Part shown: positions 10,270 through 21,772 of the stretch, one piece after another
Layout of the letters: each line of letters begins with the position of its first letter
Numbering within the stretch: position 1 is the first letter of the stretch
NCBI GenBank assembly: GCA_009760855.2
Contig: WPIO01000215.1
Location: forward strand, 250,001 to 314,000
Reading direction: 5' to 3'
DNA: 64,000 nt
Origin: Cristatella mucedo
Lineage: Eukaryota > Bryozoa > Phylactolaemata > Cristatellidae
The notes under the pieces: generated by a model
Seen by the model: the letters and a program-made list of their open reading frames with translations, nothing else
Told to the model about the DNA's origin: nothing
Database searches by the model: none
Position numbers and translations under genes: made by a program

Positions 10270-12040
10270 TACATATATGCACAGACATATTCGAGTGTGT
10301 GCTCGGGAATATAAACTCAACATCATTTGCAACAGAAGCACCGGAAGCAGAACCTGCAGCCAGCCTTAGACCTGAAGCCAGTTGATTTCAAAATCAGCAT
10401 TTTCTAACTTAAACGCCAATGTTTCAACTAAGGCCAGCCCTGGAGCTGCGAATCATTGCAAAAATATTGCAAATGCTGCTATTATTAAATATAATTAAAT
10501 ATTAAATAATTAAATTATTAAATATTGCTAAAAATATTGCTTGCCCGAATACGGATACCACTCTGCCCATGCTTCTTTTGATATCCTGTCTAGACTTATG
10601 TCACGAATTACCTCTAGGTTTTCATCCCTGTGCTGTAAGATAGTAAAATTGGTTTAGAACTCGGCAGCTTGGCTTTTATGGCACAAACGGCAGAACTGTC
10701 ATTCGATACGGCCCATCATATTGTTAACCTTATTAAGTTCTCCTGGTCTATAGTTGCTTTCTTAATGAGTGGCCTTACTATAGAAGTCAGTCCTGATCTG
10801 TTGTATACTTTCTCAAAGCTTGCGGTTAATATAACTAGGTAGTTTAGTGTCTGTGGCAAACCAAAGGCTATCTAGGAGATAAAGTGTAGTGTTTAGTCAC
10901 AGTTAAAAACTCGATAAGAATTTCAGATATTGTGATGCAGTAGCATTGTATCAATAATGGCATGTTGAAATGAGAATTGAGCTGCAAGGGGGACGAAGAT
11001 ATTTTTGTATGGACAGCTTCATTTTCAAGAGGCATTCGCGCATCAACTACTTTTTTAAGCATATGAGTTCGCACAAAAAATACAGACTGTATGAGATCCG
11101 TGTCCGGTCAGATGTGGCAGAGTTCGGTAAGAATGGGACTGAGAGCGAACAATCGTGGAAGAATAGTCGATCGAGTGCGCGAGATTTACTGCGAGTAGGG
11201 CCATGAACCATGAGAGAAAAATGAGTCTATAAGAAGTGAATGCAATGATTATACTGGTCGCTTTAGCACTATTACCATTGTTATTTACAATATTCTAGCT
11301 TTCTCATGAGCAGACTTAATTAAAAGGCCAAGCAAGAGGTCAAGTTCTCTTAAGACGCTACACAAATGCATTTTTAAAAGTCTTTGGTTATTAATAATTT
11401 CAGTATTACTTTTTAAGACAGCCGGATATTTATTTAAGGTATTGCCCGCTGTTAAAACCAGTTTCAGATATCCATATCTTGGGATTAAGAGAATCTAAAA
11501 TCCTTAGGAAAATCCTTTGTAAGCTTCAATACCACGAGATACTTTTCTGCCTTGGGATTTGTTTGTAGAATTAGTGGCGATGAGTGAAGCTCAAAATTCG
11601 GTAGATTCAGCAATGGCATATAATTTAGTCTAGGCATGATAGTTCATTACTGCATGATTGGTGCAAGTTAGACAGATTGTTTCTCTTTTAAGTTACAAAA
11701 ATAGGCAGAGTAATCAATCTTATTCAGAAGGTATGCTCCTAAGAGCGTTTTCTCTTTATACCGTGTGAGCGTCTTGGTAAAAATATACATGCCGTACTAA
11801 ACAGGAGCATTTCTCTTATGGCTAGTCAAAAATGGAGAGCTAGCACGTCATATTCCCGTGGGTCCTGAGCTATTAATGACTCACAGTAGCGTTCGATCCC
11901 CTCTGATTGAGGTGCTGTGAAAGCGCGTGGTTGAAGATTAATTTGTTTGGCGAATTAGGATCAAGTAGAAGCCCAAAGCTAGCACGAGATATTCCTGCGG
12001 GTCATGAAGTATTAATTGTATTAATTATTATGAAGTATTA
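10270..12040. other. RFX-like gene intron, mostly unassigned
   Basis: No supported exon. A run of 'attaaatatt' repeats sits near 10480-10530. A segment near 11083-11146 is related to 12925-13010. The text around 10740-10870 vaguely resembles the LINE-like fragment at 42.7 kb but is too degraded to assign. Confidence 0.4.
11083..11146 (+). repeat. Dispersed repeat related to 12925-13010
   Basis: 'tatgagatccgtgtccggtc' followed by 'agatgtggcagagttcggta' recurs with few changes at 12931-12980. Two copies within 2 kb suggest an unnamed repeat family. Confidence 0.7.
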
Positions 12041-12044
12041 ATTA

Positions 12045-12864
12045 TATTCCAAAGCGACCTCTCGTTAGACGACCACATCAGCTCCACAGTGAAATCCGCC
12101 TATTTTTAGCTTCATAACATTGCTAAAATTCGGGCCTGTTTAGATAAAAATACCACGTCCAAGTTGGTCCATGCATTCGTGACATCTCGTCTCGACTTCT
12201 GCAACTCACTGCTTACTGGCCTACCAGCATGTGCGATCAGGCGATTGCAGCTGGTGCAAAACTCTGCAGCTAGGCTTGTCTGTCGTGAGCGTCGCAGTTG
12301 CCACATTACTCCACTTCTCGCCGACCTGCACTGGCTACCAGTCAAGCAACGGATTGACTTCAAGGTTTTGTTGCTCACTTTTAGGTCCCTTCATTCTATG
12401 GCTCCAGCCTATCTTTCAGATATACTACCCCGTCAGGCTAAGCATCGTACCACCCGCTTTTCGGAATCCAACAGTCTAGAAATACCTCATACAAACCTTA
12501 AATCCTTTGGAGACCGTGCATTTAGTTCATATGCTCCCAAAGCCTGGAACTCCCTCCCGACCTGCGTCAGAACATCCCCTGACCTGACCACATTTAAAAG
12601 GAACCTAAAAACACACCTATTTAGGACAGCATTTAGTGGGTCCCTGTGATTCGTCCTTCATGTGCTTATGCGTGCTGACACTGTGCATGCTACCACTAAC
12701 CACATTTGCATGCTGACCCTGTGCATGTCACCCCTAACCATATTATTCATTTTGTTTGTTTTTTCAAGCATGATTTTACTTACCATTCAATTGCATTTCA
12801 CTTTACAGCAAATGTAAAGCGCCTAGAGAGAGATTAAGTTCTCTGAGGGCGCTTTATCGAGTGA

Positions 12865-12895
<31 letters not shown>
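12045..12895 (+). mobile_element. LINE-A copy, 5' truncated, intact C-terminal ORF
   Basis: It begins abruptly at 'attccaaagcgacctctcg' and ends with the tail hairpin (12816-12855) and (ATT)n. An open frame at 12164-12646 encodes the region beyond the reverse transcriptase core: [63 protein letters not shown] and [14 protein letters not shown]. This block is typical of CR1/L2-like elements. An in-frame stop (YF*) lies near 12106. It is nearly identical to 37302-38127. Confidence 0.92.
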
Positions 12896-12897
<2 letters not shown>

Positions 12898-13336
12898 ATT
12901 GGTCGCAGCAGCGAGCAGCAAAAATACAGGCTATATGAGATCCATATCCGGTCAGATGTGGCAGAATTCGGTAAGAATTTGTCAGATGTGGCAGAATTCG
13001 GTAAGAATTGGTCGCATCCGCAGCAGCAGCAGCGAGCTGCCTGGCTTAAGACTACAGTATTCACCATAAACCCAGTAAACGGCGAATGAACTCGCCGCCT
13101 TGAGATTAAATTGCCAGGACACTAGCACCGCAAAGCGATTGGCAAAAGGAGACCAAGCAATGGACGACGATGTTACAGCCAATAATAAAAGAGAACGACA
13201 GTGAATGTGAGCCACCACGCCTTAGGCACTGGCAAAGCCAACATCGGAGCGCTAGGAGGGCATATAAAGGGGGATCTGGGGACGTCGCCCAAGCACCTGC
13301 CGGTGTCGTGTAGCCTGGCCAAGCACCAAGCATTGC
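12896..13336. repeat. Unassigned repeat block with a 30-bp tandem duplication
   Basis: 'gtcagatgtggcagaattcg' plus 10 bases is repeated head-to-tail at 12951-12980 and 12981-13010 with one mismatch. A TATA-like 'catataaaggggg' sits at 13261. The block lies between two LINE-A copies and may be a remnant of another element. Confidence 0.45.
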
Positions 13337-14756
13337 ATAGGGTATACAACGACCTACTTAGGAATGCAGACATGGGTAGAGTTTCTCTGCTTGTTTTGCT
13401 CGATCTTTCGGCAGTTTTTGATACTATCGATCACAAAGTTCTTCTAGAGCGCCTCTCATCTCGCCTGGGCATCACTGGCACTGCTCTGCAATGGTTCGAT
13501 CCTATCTCAGTGGGAGACTTCAGAGTATAGACGCGAATTGGCAAAGATCATCCGAGGTACCTCTGAAATATGGGGTACCTCAGGGCTCTGCGCTCGGTCC
13601 GGTTCTTTCCAGGGTTTATACTCTCCCTATTGCTGATGCGATTGTCAAGCTCAATCTAGGCTTTTACTTCTATGCGGATGACACTCAGTTATACCTTTGC
13701 TTTGATCCCTCCCAGCCTGCGAGCACCTCAAATTCTCTCAACTCCCTTGCTGCATGCATTGATGACATTCGCACATGGATGGCAGCAAGCTTTCTAAAAC
13801 TAAACGATGATAAAACTAACTTACTAGTCATCGGAAAACCCAGTGGGATTCAGACATTGGAAAGGCTGACGCTGAAAATTGGCTCTGCCAACATATCTCT
13901 TGTTGAATCAGCTCGAAATCTAGGTGTCTTGTTCCAAACCAACCTCTCGTTAGACGACCTCATCAACTCGACAGTCAAATCTGCCTATTTTGAGCTACAT
14001 AACATTGCTAAAATTCGGGCTTGTTTAGATAAAGATACCACGTCTAAGTCGGTCCATGAATTTGTGACATCCCGTCTTGACTTCTGTAACTCACTGCTTA
14101 GTGGCCTACCGGCATGTGCAATCAGGCGATTACAGCTGGTGCAAAACTCTGCAGCTAGGCTTGTCTATCGTGAGCATCACAGTTGCCACATCACACCACT
14201 TCTCGCCGACTTGCACTGGCTTCCAGTCAAGCAAAGGACTGACTTTAAGGTTTTGTCGCTCACTTTTGGGTCACTTCATTATTTGGCTCCAGCCTATCTC
14301 TCAGATCTACTTCCCCACCAGGCCAAGCATCGCACCACCTGCTTTTCGGATTCCAGCAGTTTACCAATACCTCGTACAAACTTCAAATCCTTTGGAGACC
14401 GTGCATGTAGTTCGTATTCTCCCAAAGCCTAAGCCTCACTCCCAACTTGCTTCATAACATCCCCTTACTTGACCTCATTTAAAAAAGAACTTAAAAACAA
14501 ACCTATTTAGGACAGCATTTAGTGGGTCCCTGTGACTCGTTCTTCATGTGCTCATGCGTGCTGACATTGTGCATGCTGCCATTAACCACATTTGCATGCT
14601 GACCCTGTGCATGTCACCCCTAACCTTGTTATTCACGATGTTTATCAAGCATGATACTACTCACCATTCACTTGCGTTTCACTTTGCAGCAAATTTAAAG
14701 TGCGAGAAAGAGATTAGGTTATCTGAGAGCGCTTGATCTAGTGCATTATTATTATT
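13337..14756 (+). mobile_element. LINE-A copy with reverse transcriptase core, frameshifted
   Basis: The most complete plus-strand copy. It encodes RVYNDLLRNADMGRVSLLVL, then LDLSAVFDTIDHKVLLERL (motif A region). A frame change follows near 13496, where 'ttcgatcc' replaces 'ttcaggtcc' of the 53.7 kb copy (one base lost). After that come GVPQGSALGPVL, FYFYADDTQLY (catalytic YADD), FLKLNDDKTNLLVIGKPS and the C-terminal block to YSPKA followed by a stop. The 3' UTR, tail hairpin and (ATT)n follow. The endonuclease domain and 5' end are absent. Confidence 0.93.
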
Positions 14757-15815
14757 ATTAGTAATGCACATAAAGCCATATATACTCACGAACGTAATTA
14801 TATATATATACGCTTATACGTATACGTATATATGTACTATCTAATATTATAACTACTCAGGCCTCCCCATACGTAAGTCCTGAGGAGTAATTATTTCGCA
14901 TAGTTAGGTCGGAGCAAGGGAACGAAAGGTCCAATAAGTGATTGGCAGGGCGTGTGGTGATAGATGTGCAGGTCTACGACAAGTGCCTTTATGTGATGCG
15001 GCGACTGGTACGAGGAGCTGCAGACTTTACGAGAGCGTGTGTTTGTGCGAATTCAACTTGCTCCAGGCACACTTTTACCGTCGGTTTTCACAGGTGGGTT
15101 ATCGCCTAAAATGAGTGTTAACTTTTGTTGAGACCTTTCAATTAATCAAATCTAAATAGATGGCTCTATATCGTGAGCGGCCAGCCTTCTGTGGGCATTT
15201 CCGGTCTCTCGCATCTAGCCTCTCCAAATTCTACCACAAAAGCTCAGCTATTGCTCAAAGGGTGCGTCTGAAGACGCTTCCGGACCATGAGCCATCGATG
15301 CACACATCCAGGCTCTACAAAGTTATGGAATTATAATTGTTTCAGTGCGGCTGAAGGGTCTTTTCAGAAGTTTTTTAAGGGTGAGCCTTCACAATAATAA
15401 TAACCCATAACCAAAATATTTAGACATCTGCTAGCACTGTTATAGAGAAGGATCTCTCTCTAGGCAGTTTGCCTAAGCAGCATGGCCTTGATATTACACC
15501 ACGCCCTTCAAGGTCAAGTATAAACCGTGCTAAAGTGTTTAGATGTACCTTTGGTGGTGATGTCAGTGGGTAGAGAGATGCAGGCTTTAGATTCGTGCGA
15601 ACATTATTTAGCATCTCTAGCAAGCTGAATTGCGTAGAATACCGTCCAAGATCTATAGATCCGTACGTCGGGCTTGCCTACGGACGATGACCACTTCGGG
15701 AGGACGAGCCAGCTGGTGGCAGCAGCAGCGGAAAGGGCGGTAGCGGCAACGACGCACACGAACCAAGGCGGCCACTCGTTAAGCATAGTAGCGGAAGGAT
15801 AGTCTGCTGTACTCA
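14757..15815. other. RFX-like gene intron, no assigned genes
   Basis: It contains short (TA)n and 'acgtata' repeats near 14800-14840. A minus-strand ORF at about 15604-15780 has a hydrophobic stretch (WFVCVVAATALSAAAATSW). I cannot give it splice sites compatible with its neighbours, so I leave it uncalled. Confidence 0.4.
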
Positions 15816-15816
15816 C

Positions 15817-15868
15817 CGACGCCTCCCACGATGTCCGGCTTAACTATGCCGTCCAGTTTTCTTGAAAT
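15817..15868 (-). CDS. Possible upstream exon of the RFX-like gene
   Basis: A pyrimidine-rich 'ttcttccacataccag' acceptor and a consensus 'GTGAGT' donor (from 15816) bound 52 nt on the minus strand. Only one frame is open: ISRKLDGIVKPDIVGGV plus one base (phase 0 in, phase 1 out). Phase 1 out fits the 10089 exon. The two LINE-A copies at 12-15 kb would then lie in a 5.7 kb intron. The peptide has no recognised domain and a 52-nt exon can arise by chance, so this is tentative. Confidence 0.45.
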
Positions 15869-15869
15869 C

Positions 15870-16650
15870 TGGTATGTGGAAGAAATAACTAATAGGATTG
15901 ACGGTTGCCTTAACGGAAAAACGTAATTCCAGAATGGCGCAGGTCTAGTTCTGAAAGCCCGTTGCACTGGCAGCGTCTAGTAAACCTGACGCCAACGGCG
16001 CGCCGTGGCGCATGGGAGCGAAATGCGGTACTAGCCACATTGTAGTGAAATTTCTATCGTTTCTAGATGCGATGGAAAGTTGTTGATTATTATATTAGCT
16101 TACAGTGCTGAAAATTACAGCGTCGAAAAGGCGAGTTTCCGTAGGCAGCCCAGAGCATTAAATACAAATAATCGATTTGCAGAGGGTCCACAGGAGCTCA
16201 AGCGCAATGCCATCAAGAAAGTGTCTAGGTCATTAACGAGCAGAAGCTGGCTCGCTGTTGGCTTTGGATTTTCGCATTTCTACACAGCGGTGATTTGTAC
16301 GAGCCAGTGAACGGTGCCTTAAGCTATCTCGCATTCACGGCCGCCAGCTACTTTAGAGCTCTGCAAAGTTGCATTAGAAATGCGATCATTGCTGTGATTC
16401 TGGCAGTCTGAAGCTCATTCTCTCAGTTATCGACACGATGGGTACAGTGTGAGCCGCCCAAGGCCTGCAGTATATTGAAAAATAAAACATGAGCACAACA
16501 ATGCCCACTTGCTATCGAAAACAATTTGCTTTCGCGAAAGCACTCGGATTTGGTTTTATATTACATCTGACAGGTGACTTGGGCAGACTGGCTTCAAGCT
16601 CGCAGTGAAGGCCAAGCGCCAGTCACGCTGAAGCGGCGGCGAGCTAAATC
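15870..16650. other. Unassigned
   Basis: No supported gene or recognisable repeat. Any further 5' exons of the RFX-like gene would lie here or beyond, but I cannot identify them. Confidence 0.4.
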
Positions 16651-16664
16651 ATCCAGATTATACA

Positions 16665-16832
16665 TTATAATAGTAATACGTTTGTATAACGCTCTAATTG
16701 AATGTAATCGTTACTCAGACGCGCTTCACTTATGCCACGGAGCTCGAGCCCACGACCTCAGCTATCAAACACATTCAGCTTGACTTCGGTCGAGGCGAAC
16801 ACCTTAACCACTCAACCAAGCCAGTGCTTATG
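16665..16832 (-). mobile_element. SINE-1 copy
   Basis: Minus strand: 'tggcttggttgagtggttaa', then 'gcctcgaccgaagtcaagct', the B-box-like 'gtgggctcgagctcc', and a degraded tail towards 16670. Confidence 0.8.
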
Positions 16833-16864
16833 ATTGGTATTCATTATTCATATTTCCTCTGTGG

Positions 16865-17315
16865 CAATGTAATGTATCTCCGTCAGTCACTCCACAAAGT
16901 CATAAAGACCATGTGGGTGTTACGCAGGAGAGTTTTGTATAGCGCACTCACAGCCTAAGCGGCTTTCGGTACGCATTCGGTAGCCAACAGACTTCGTCTC
17001 ACGCAACAAAGAGAAAGTGGGAAGCATAGCAGAGTTAGTAGAGCAGTTGAGGTAGCGAGTAGCATAGAAGTAGCAGTTCAGGACCGCTGAAAAAGATGTG
17101 CCATAGTCGGCAGTTGGAGAGTAGATGCCGTTGCGTAAGAATTGTGGAAGCGAGTTCCACAGTCTAGGACCTGCAGATCTAAAGCTTCTGTCGCCAACTG
17201 TCTTTAAGCAGAGGAATGGGACAGCTAATTTATTGTCCACACAGGACCTGAGGGCGCGAACAGGCTGAAACTGATGCAGCAGTTCAGCTAGGTACGAAGT
17301 TCAGCTAGGTACGAA
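16865..17315 (-). mobile_element. LINE-B 3' fragment
   Basis: A second LINE family. On the minus strand it encodes LAVPFLCLKTVGDRSF, AGPRLWNSLPQFL and LLRETKSVGYRMRTESR, a C-terminal block distinct from LINE-A, followed by a tail with 'gactgacggagatacattac'. Related copies are at 18.0, 18.8, 23.8, 41.3, 51.3 and 63.0 kb. Confidence 0.85.
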
Positions 17316-17424
17316 GGCTATGAACCCAATAATGTGATTATCAGCGACCAATGCCGCATAAAAGCAGAAGCCTTGTAGTGAGTTGTCAATCACGGATCAT
17401 CATGTTACATCTGTAGCCTGCTTT

Positions 17425-17645
17425 TCCTGTAAAGTATGCTTATGCGTGCTGACACTGTGCATGCTGCCACTAGCCACATTTGCATGCTGACGCTGTGCAT
17501 GTAACCCCTAACCATGTTATTCATGTTGTTTATCAAGCATGATATTACCCACCATTCAATTGCGTTTCCCTTTGCAGCAGATGTAAAGCGCCTAGAAAGA
17601 GATTGAGTTCTCCGAGGGCGCTTTATCAAGTGCATTATTACTATG
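17425..17645 (+). mobile_element. LINE-A 3' UTR and tail
   Basis: It starts at 'gtatgcttatgcgtgctgac' and ends in the tail hairpin ('aaagcgcctagaaag ... gggcgcttta') and a short ATT run. No coding sequence remains. Confidence 0.88.
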
Positions 17646-17649
17646 ATCA

Positions 17650-17995
17650 AAGTAGACTTGTCTACGCTATGTATTTGTCATGCGTTTGGGCCATTTTTGT
17701 ACATTTCCTCTTATGGTATTTGAGCTCCATGTCTCTGCCGCGGTACACCAATATTCACACGCGTGCGTGCATTTTCGCCAAGCGTAAAACCAGAAAATCG
17801 CGATCGATAGCAGTCTCGGTTGGTCAATTTTCCTCTTGTGCTGGCTGAGATGAGCACAATTGCGAGTACTACGCTTGAGGGCCAGGTTTTGTCCAGACCC
17901 GGAACCCGATTGTAACCGCACCTGTAACTAGGCGGACACAAAGTCAATCACCCAAAGCGAGCTCTTCTTTAGTCAGATCCTTCACTGGCTGGATA
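17650..17995. other. Unassigned
   Basis: Overlapping short ORFs occur on both strands without recognisable domains. No repeat family was identified. Confidence 0.4.
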
Positions 17996-17999
17996 CCGG

Positions 18000-18435
18000 A
18001 CAGGTTTGGAATCGTAACATAATGTAAGGCATATTCATGTGTAACTCCACAAAGCCTCAAAGATCTTGTGGATTTCGCGCAGGAGAGTTTTGTGTAGCCC
18101 ACTCAGTCTAAGCGGCTTTCGGTACGCATTCGGTAGCCAGCAGACTTAATTTCATGCAACAAAGAGAAAGTGGGAAGCATAGCAGAGTCAGGAGAGCAGT
18201 TGAAGTAGTGAGTAGCATAGAAGTAGCTGTTCAGGACCGCTGGAAAAGCAGTGCCATGGTTGGCAACAGGAGAGTGGTTGTCTCTGCGTAAGAATCGTGG
18301 AAGCGAGTTCCGTAGTCTAGGACCTGCAGAGCTAAAGTTTCTGTCGCAACGGTCTTTAAGCGGAGGAATGGAAAAGCTAATTTATGGGCGTATAAAACCT
18401 GAGGGCACGATGAGGCTGAAACTGCAGTAATTATA
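18000..18435 (-). mobile_element. LINE-B 3' fragment
   Basis: Minus strand: LAFPFLRLKTVATETL, then frame-disrupted counterparts of the WNSLP and RMRTE blocks, and a tail at the 18000 end. It runs parallel to 16865-17315. Confidence 0.8.
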
Positions 18436-18619
18436 GTTGTGCGCTCAAATACCATGCTGGTGGTTGCGCGACAGCTTATCGCAGACCGGCGTCTTCGCTC
18501 TCCCGACGCACCGTTCGGCGGCTGCCGAGGTCAAAGGGCAAAGTAAAAAGCCAGGCATTTTACTGCCCGCTCTAAAAAGCGTAATTTCTGACGCCGCAGA
18601 GCTCGAATCTGCTCGTAGC

Positions 18620-18705
18620 TAATAATAAATTGATAATGCATTTGATAAAGCGCCCTCGTAGAACTAAACTCCTTTCCAGGCGCTTTGCAATTGCTGCAAA
18701 AGACC
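18620..18705 (-). mobile_element. LINE-A tail fragment
   Basis: 'aataataaattgataatgca' followed by the reversed hairpin ('aaagcgccctcgtag ... caggcgctttgc'). Tail only. Confidence 0.75.
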
Positions 18706-18779
18706 TATGCAAGTGGTCTAGCATCTGGGATTTCGGCGACTGAGTTTTTAGTCTGCTGACGTCTCCCAAGCTGCTGTTT

Positions 18780-18965
18780 TAAGCGGAAATGTAATGGAAC
18801 GTATCTCCGTCTGTAACTGTAAGAAGTTCTATGCATAAGCCACAAAGACCAAGTGGGTGTTATGTAGGAGTTTTCTTTAGTGCACTCTAAGCCTAAGCAA
18901 TAGCGGTATTCGGTGCGCATGCGGTAGCCTACAGACTTCATCTCAAGCTACGAAAAGGATTGTGG
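18780..18965 (-). mobile_element. LINE-B tail fragment
   Basis: Minus strand: the MKSVGYRMRTEYR block and the '...acttggtctttgtgg' tail. The 5' part is missing. Confidence 0.75.
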
Positions 18966-18999
18966 CGGTTAGTTATTGATTACGATTAGGCGACTATAG

Positions 19000-20012
19000 G
19001 ATATTTCCTTGCTGCACGTATTGATGAAATCCACACATGGATGGCAAGAAGATTTTCTTAAATTGAATGAAGATAAAACCAACTTAATAGTCACGGGCAA
19101 ACCAAGTGTGATTCAGAAATTAGAAAGGCTGATGCTAGAAAACTGGCTCTGCCACAATATCTCCTGTGGAATCCGTACGAAATATAGGTGTCGTGCTCCG
19201 AAGTGATCTTTCTTTAGACGACAAGATCAGCTCCACAGTCAAGTCTGTCTACTTTCAGCTACATAACATTGCTAAAGTTCGGGATTTTTTAGACAGGGAT
19301 GCCACATCTAAGTTGCTCCAAGCATTTGTGACATCCCGTCTTGACTTCTGTAACTCACTGCTTGCCGGTCTACCGGCCTCTGCAATCAGGCGCTTACAGC
19401 TGATGCAAAACTCTGCAGCTACACTTGTCTGTCGTGAGCGTCGCAGGTGCCACATCGCATCACTTCACTCTGACCTGCACTGGCTACCAGTCAAGAAACG
19501 CATCGACTTCCAGGTCCCTTCATTCTTTGGCTCCCGCCTATCCATCAGATCTACTGCCCTACCAGGCTAAGCACCGTACCACTCGCTTTTCGGAATCTAA
19601 CCGTTTACCTATACCTCGTCCAAATCTCAAATCCATTGGAGACCATGAATTTAGTTCGTATGCTCCCAAAGTGTTGGAACTCATTCCCCACTTCCGTCTC
19701 GACATCCCTTGACTCGACCACATTTAAAAGGAACCTAAAAACACACCTATTTAGGACAGCATTTAGTGGGCCTCTTAGATTTGTCCTTTATGTACTTATC
19801 CGTGCCGACGCTGTGTATGCTGCCACTAACCACACTTGCATGCTTACCCTGTGCATGTCGCCCTAACCAGGCTATTCTTGTTCTTTATTAAGCATGCTAC
19901 CAGTAATCATTTGATTTGTGCTTGCAGCATTCGTGGATTTGCAGCAAATGTAAAGCGCCTGGAAAGAGATCGAGTTCTTTTGAGAAAGCTTTATCGAAAG
20001 TGTCATTATCAT
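19000..20012 (+). mobile_element. LINE-A copy, 5' truncated
   Basis: It starts inside the reverse transcriptase ('attgatgaaatccacacatg') and runs through LNEDKTNLIVTGKPS, LSLDDKISSTVKSVYFQLHN and [18 protein letters not shown]. The C-terminal block is broken by a deletion near 19515. The 3' UTR and tail hairpin end near 20000. It meets an opposite-strand copy at its tail. Confidence 0.9.
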
Positions 20013-20305
20013 TATTATAATCATAATAATTATAATAATCATGCCCTTGATAAATCGCCCTCAGAGAACTCAATCTCTCTTTAGGCGCTTTACATTTGCT
20101 GCAAAGGGAAATGCAATTGAATGGTAAGTAATATCTGCTTGATAAACGAACAGCGTGAATAACATGGTTAGGGGTGACATGCACAGGGTCAGCATGCAAA
20201 TGTGGTTAATGGCAGCATGCACAGTGTCAGCACGCATAAGCACTTGAAGGACTAATCATAGGGAACCGCTAAATGCTGTCCTAAATATTTTTAATAATTT
20301 AGTTT
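20013..20305 (-). mobile_element. LINE-A 3' end in inverted orientation
   Basis: The (ATT/AAT)n run near 20013-20040 is followed by the reversed tail hairpin and 3' UTR up to 'taaatgctgtcctaaat'. Together with 19000-20012 it forms a tail-to-tail LINE-A pair. Confidence 0.85.
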
Positions 20306-20309
20306 TTAG

Positions 20310-20575
20310 GTATTAGTTTATTGCAGAAGCAGTATAAAAGGCCGGCGCCCTGAGATAGTGAGATAGATACGATTCGAGACTCGGGCATATTGGCTGCTGT
20401 GAGCTGACGTGAGCTCTCGGCCACACAATGTTGGCGTACTTCATGGCCGCTGTTGAAGCCTGTAACTAGCCGCATGCTGTTGAATAAAATAGTCTGCATT
20501 GTGGATACGTCTTGACATGCTAAGGTGTGAGCGCTCGTCGCCGCTGCCGTGTTCTGGCTACTTCCGGTGTGCATT
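20310..20575 (-). mobile_element. Possible solo LTR (orientation drawn as +/-, uncertain)
   Basis: Between repeats lies a compact block with a TATA box ('cagtataaaaggcc', 20333) and a polyadenylation-like 'gttgaataaaatagtc' about 140 nt later. It ends 'ggtgtgca' followed by 'ttggtgcagcg', which could be a primer-binding site. These features read in plus orientation, despite the conservative strand entry. There is no second LTR and no gag or pol next to it. A promoter of an unknown transcript is an alternative. Confidence 0.25.
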
Positions 20576-21135
20576 GGTGCAGCGCCTACAGGTAGCTAGC
20601 CGCGCTACAAGGCTCAGGCGTCGCCGCATGGTCGTCTTCCGCTTCGGCTGAGACAAGCGCGCCTTTTCGAGAGCTGTTTGAGCGGCCGCGTCCGGACCGG
20701 CGCGGCAGCCGCACAGCGACCGTTAGCAAGCGCAGGTCAGAAGGCTAGAAAGCTTGGTCCGTAGTCGATAGCAGCACGACAGGATAGAGCCGTTCTCTCA
20801 GCGATCGCTGCAATATCGTAGTGGCTGAGCGTCGGAGCTGGTTTGACTTGGCCTTGACCGTTTTGCTGCCAAGCTGCTATGGATAGCTGATGCAAAGCAT
20901 CGCAGGTTTTAGGCTTCTCTCTCTCTATCGTCTGCTTCTTTATACGCCACAGCATTGGTCGACGTGACAAGATCCATTGGCGCCAGCAGCAGTAGCACAG
21001 AAATAAAGAAATTGGAGAATCTGATGGCATAAATAAATTTGATGAAGAATCAGACGGCAGACAGATGGTCGAAGGCTACTACATACCGTGCTTGGATTAA
21101 AACGTGAATAATTGTAGTACATGTGTATTGTGCCC
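20576..21135. other. GC-rich unassigned block
   Basis: GC-rich to about 20720, then mixed. No domain-bearing ORF. It could be internal sequence of the candidate LTR element. Confidence 0.35.
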
Positions 21136-21589
21136 CCAGAAAACCTAATCTCTATCAAGGCACTTTAATGGTAATGGAAAAAGAAGAATGATAATGATAA
21201 CAATATAAAAATATACTATTATAAAAATAACATAATAGTAGTAGATAATAATAGTTAGTGGATGAACCAGGGTTCCAGGTGGCGTGCTGTAGCACCGGTC
21301 TACTGGTTTCCCACGCATCAACAGCATAGGTGAACAGTGATGACAACGATACGATGATAACAATGATTTACATTCCACGTTCAAAGAGGAGTGAAAGAGC
21401 TTTCGCGGAAAGATTCGAAGAGGAGTGTTTCACTTTCGTGTGCTACTCTCTCAGTCCTTGAAGGCTGGCCCACCTCACTGGCCTTGCTCGGCTAGAGTGC
21501 TACTGGCTAGAGTAATCTCCACCGGTGGGAAAAGCAACCAAAGGTTGTATTATATGTCCGATGTCCCACTCCCCTTGCAGGCCGGCCCA

Positions 21590-21772
21590 TCTCCCTGGCC
21601 TTTGCATGCTGACCCTGCAAATGCTTTCACCTCCTAACCATGCTGTGCTTGTTTCCATTGAGCATGCTACTATCACCATTCGATTGTGCTTCCTCTGTAG
21701 CAAATGTAAAGTGCCTAGAAAGAGATTGAGTTCTCTGAGAGCGCTATATCAAATGTATTACTATTATTATTA
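21590..21772 (+). mobile_element. LINE-A 3' UTR and tail
   Basis: 'gcatgctgaccctgcaaatg' through 'aaagtgcctagaaagagatt' and an ATT run. An old copy. Confidence 0.8.

Noticed and set aside
13261-13275. TATA box 'catataaagggggatc' as a host promoter
   Set aside because: It lies between LINE-A copies with no downstream host gene; AT motifs of this kind are frequent by chance.
15604-15816. Minus-strand ORF with a transmembrane-like stretch
   Set aside because: It lies directly after a strong donor of the candidate 15868-15817 exon and has no matching acceptor, so it is probably intron sequence.
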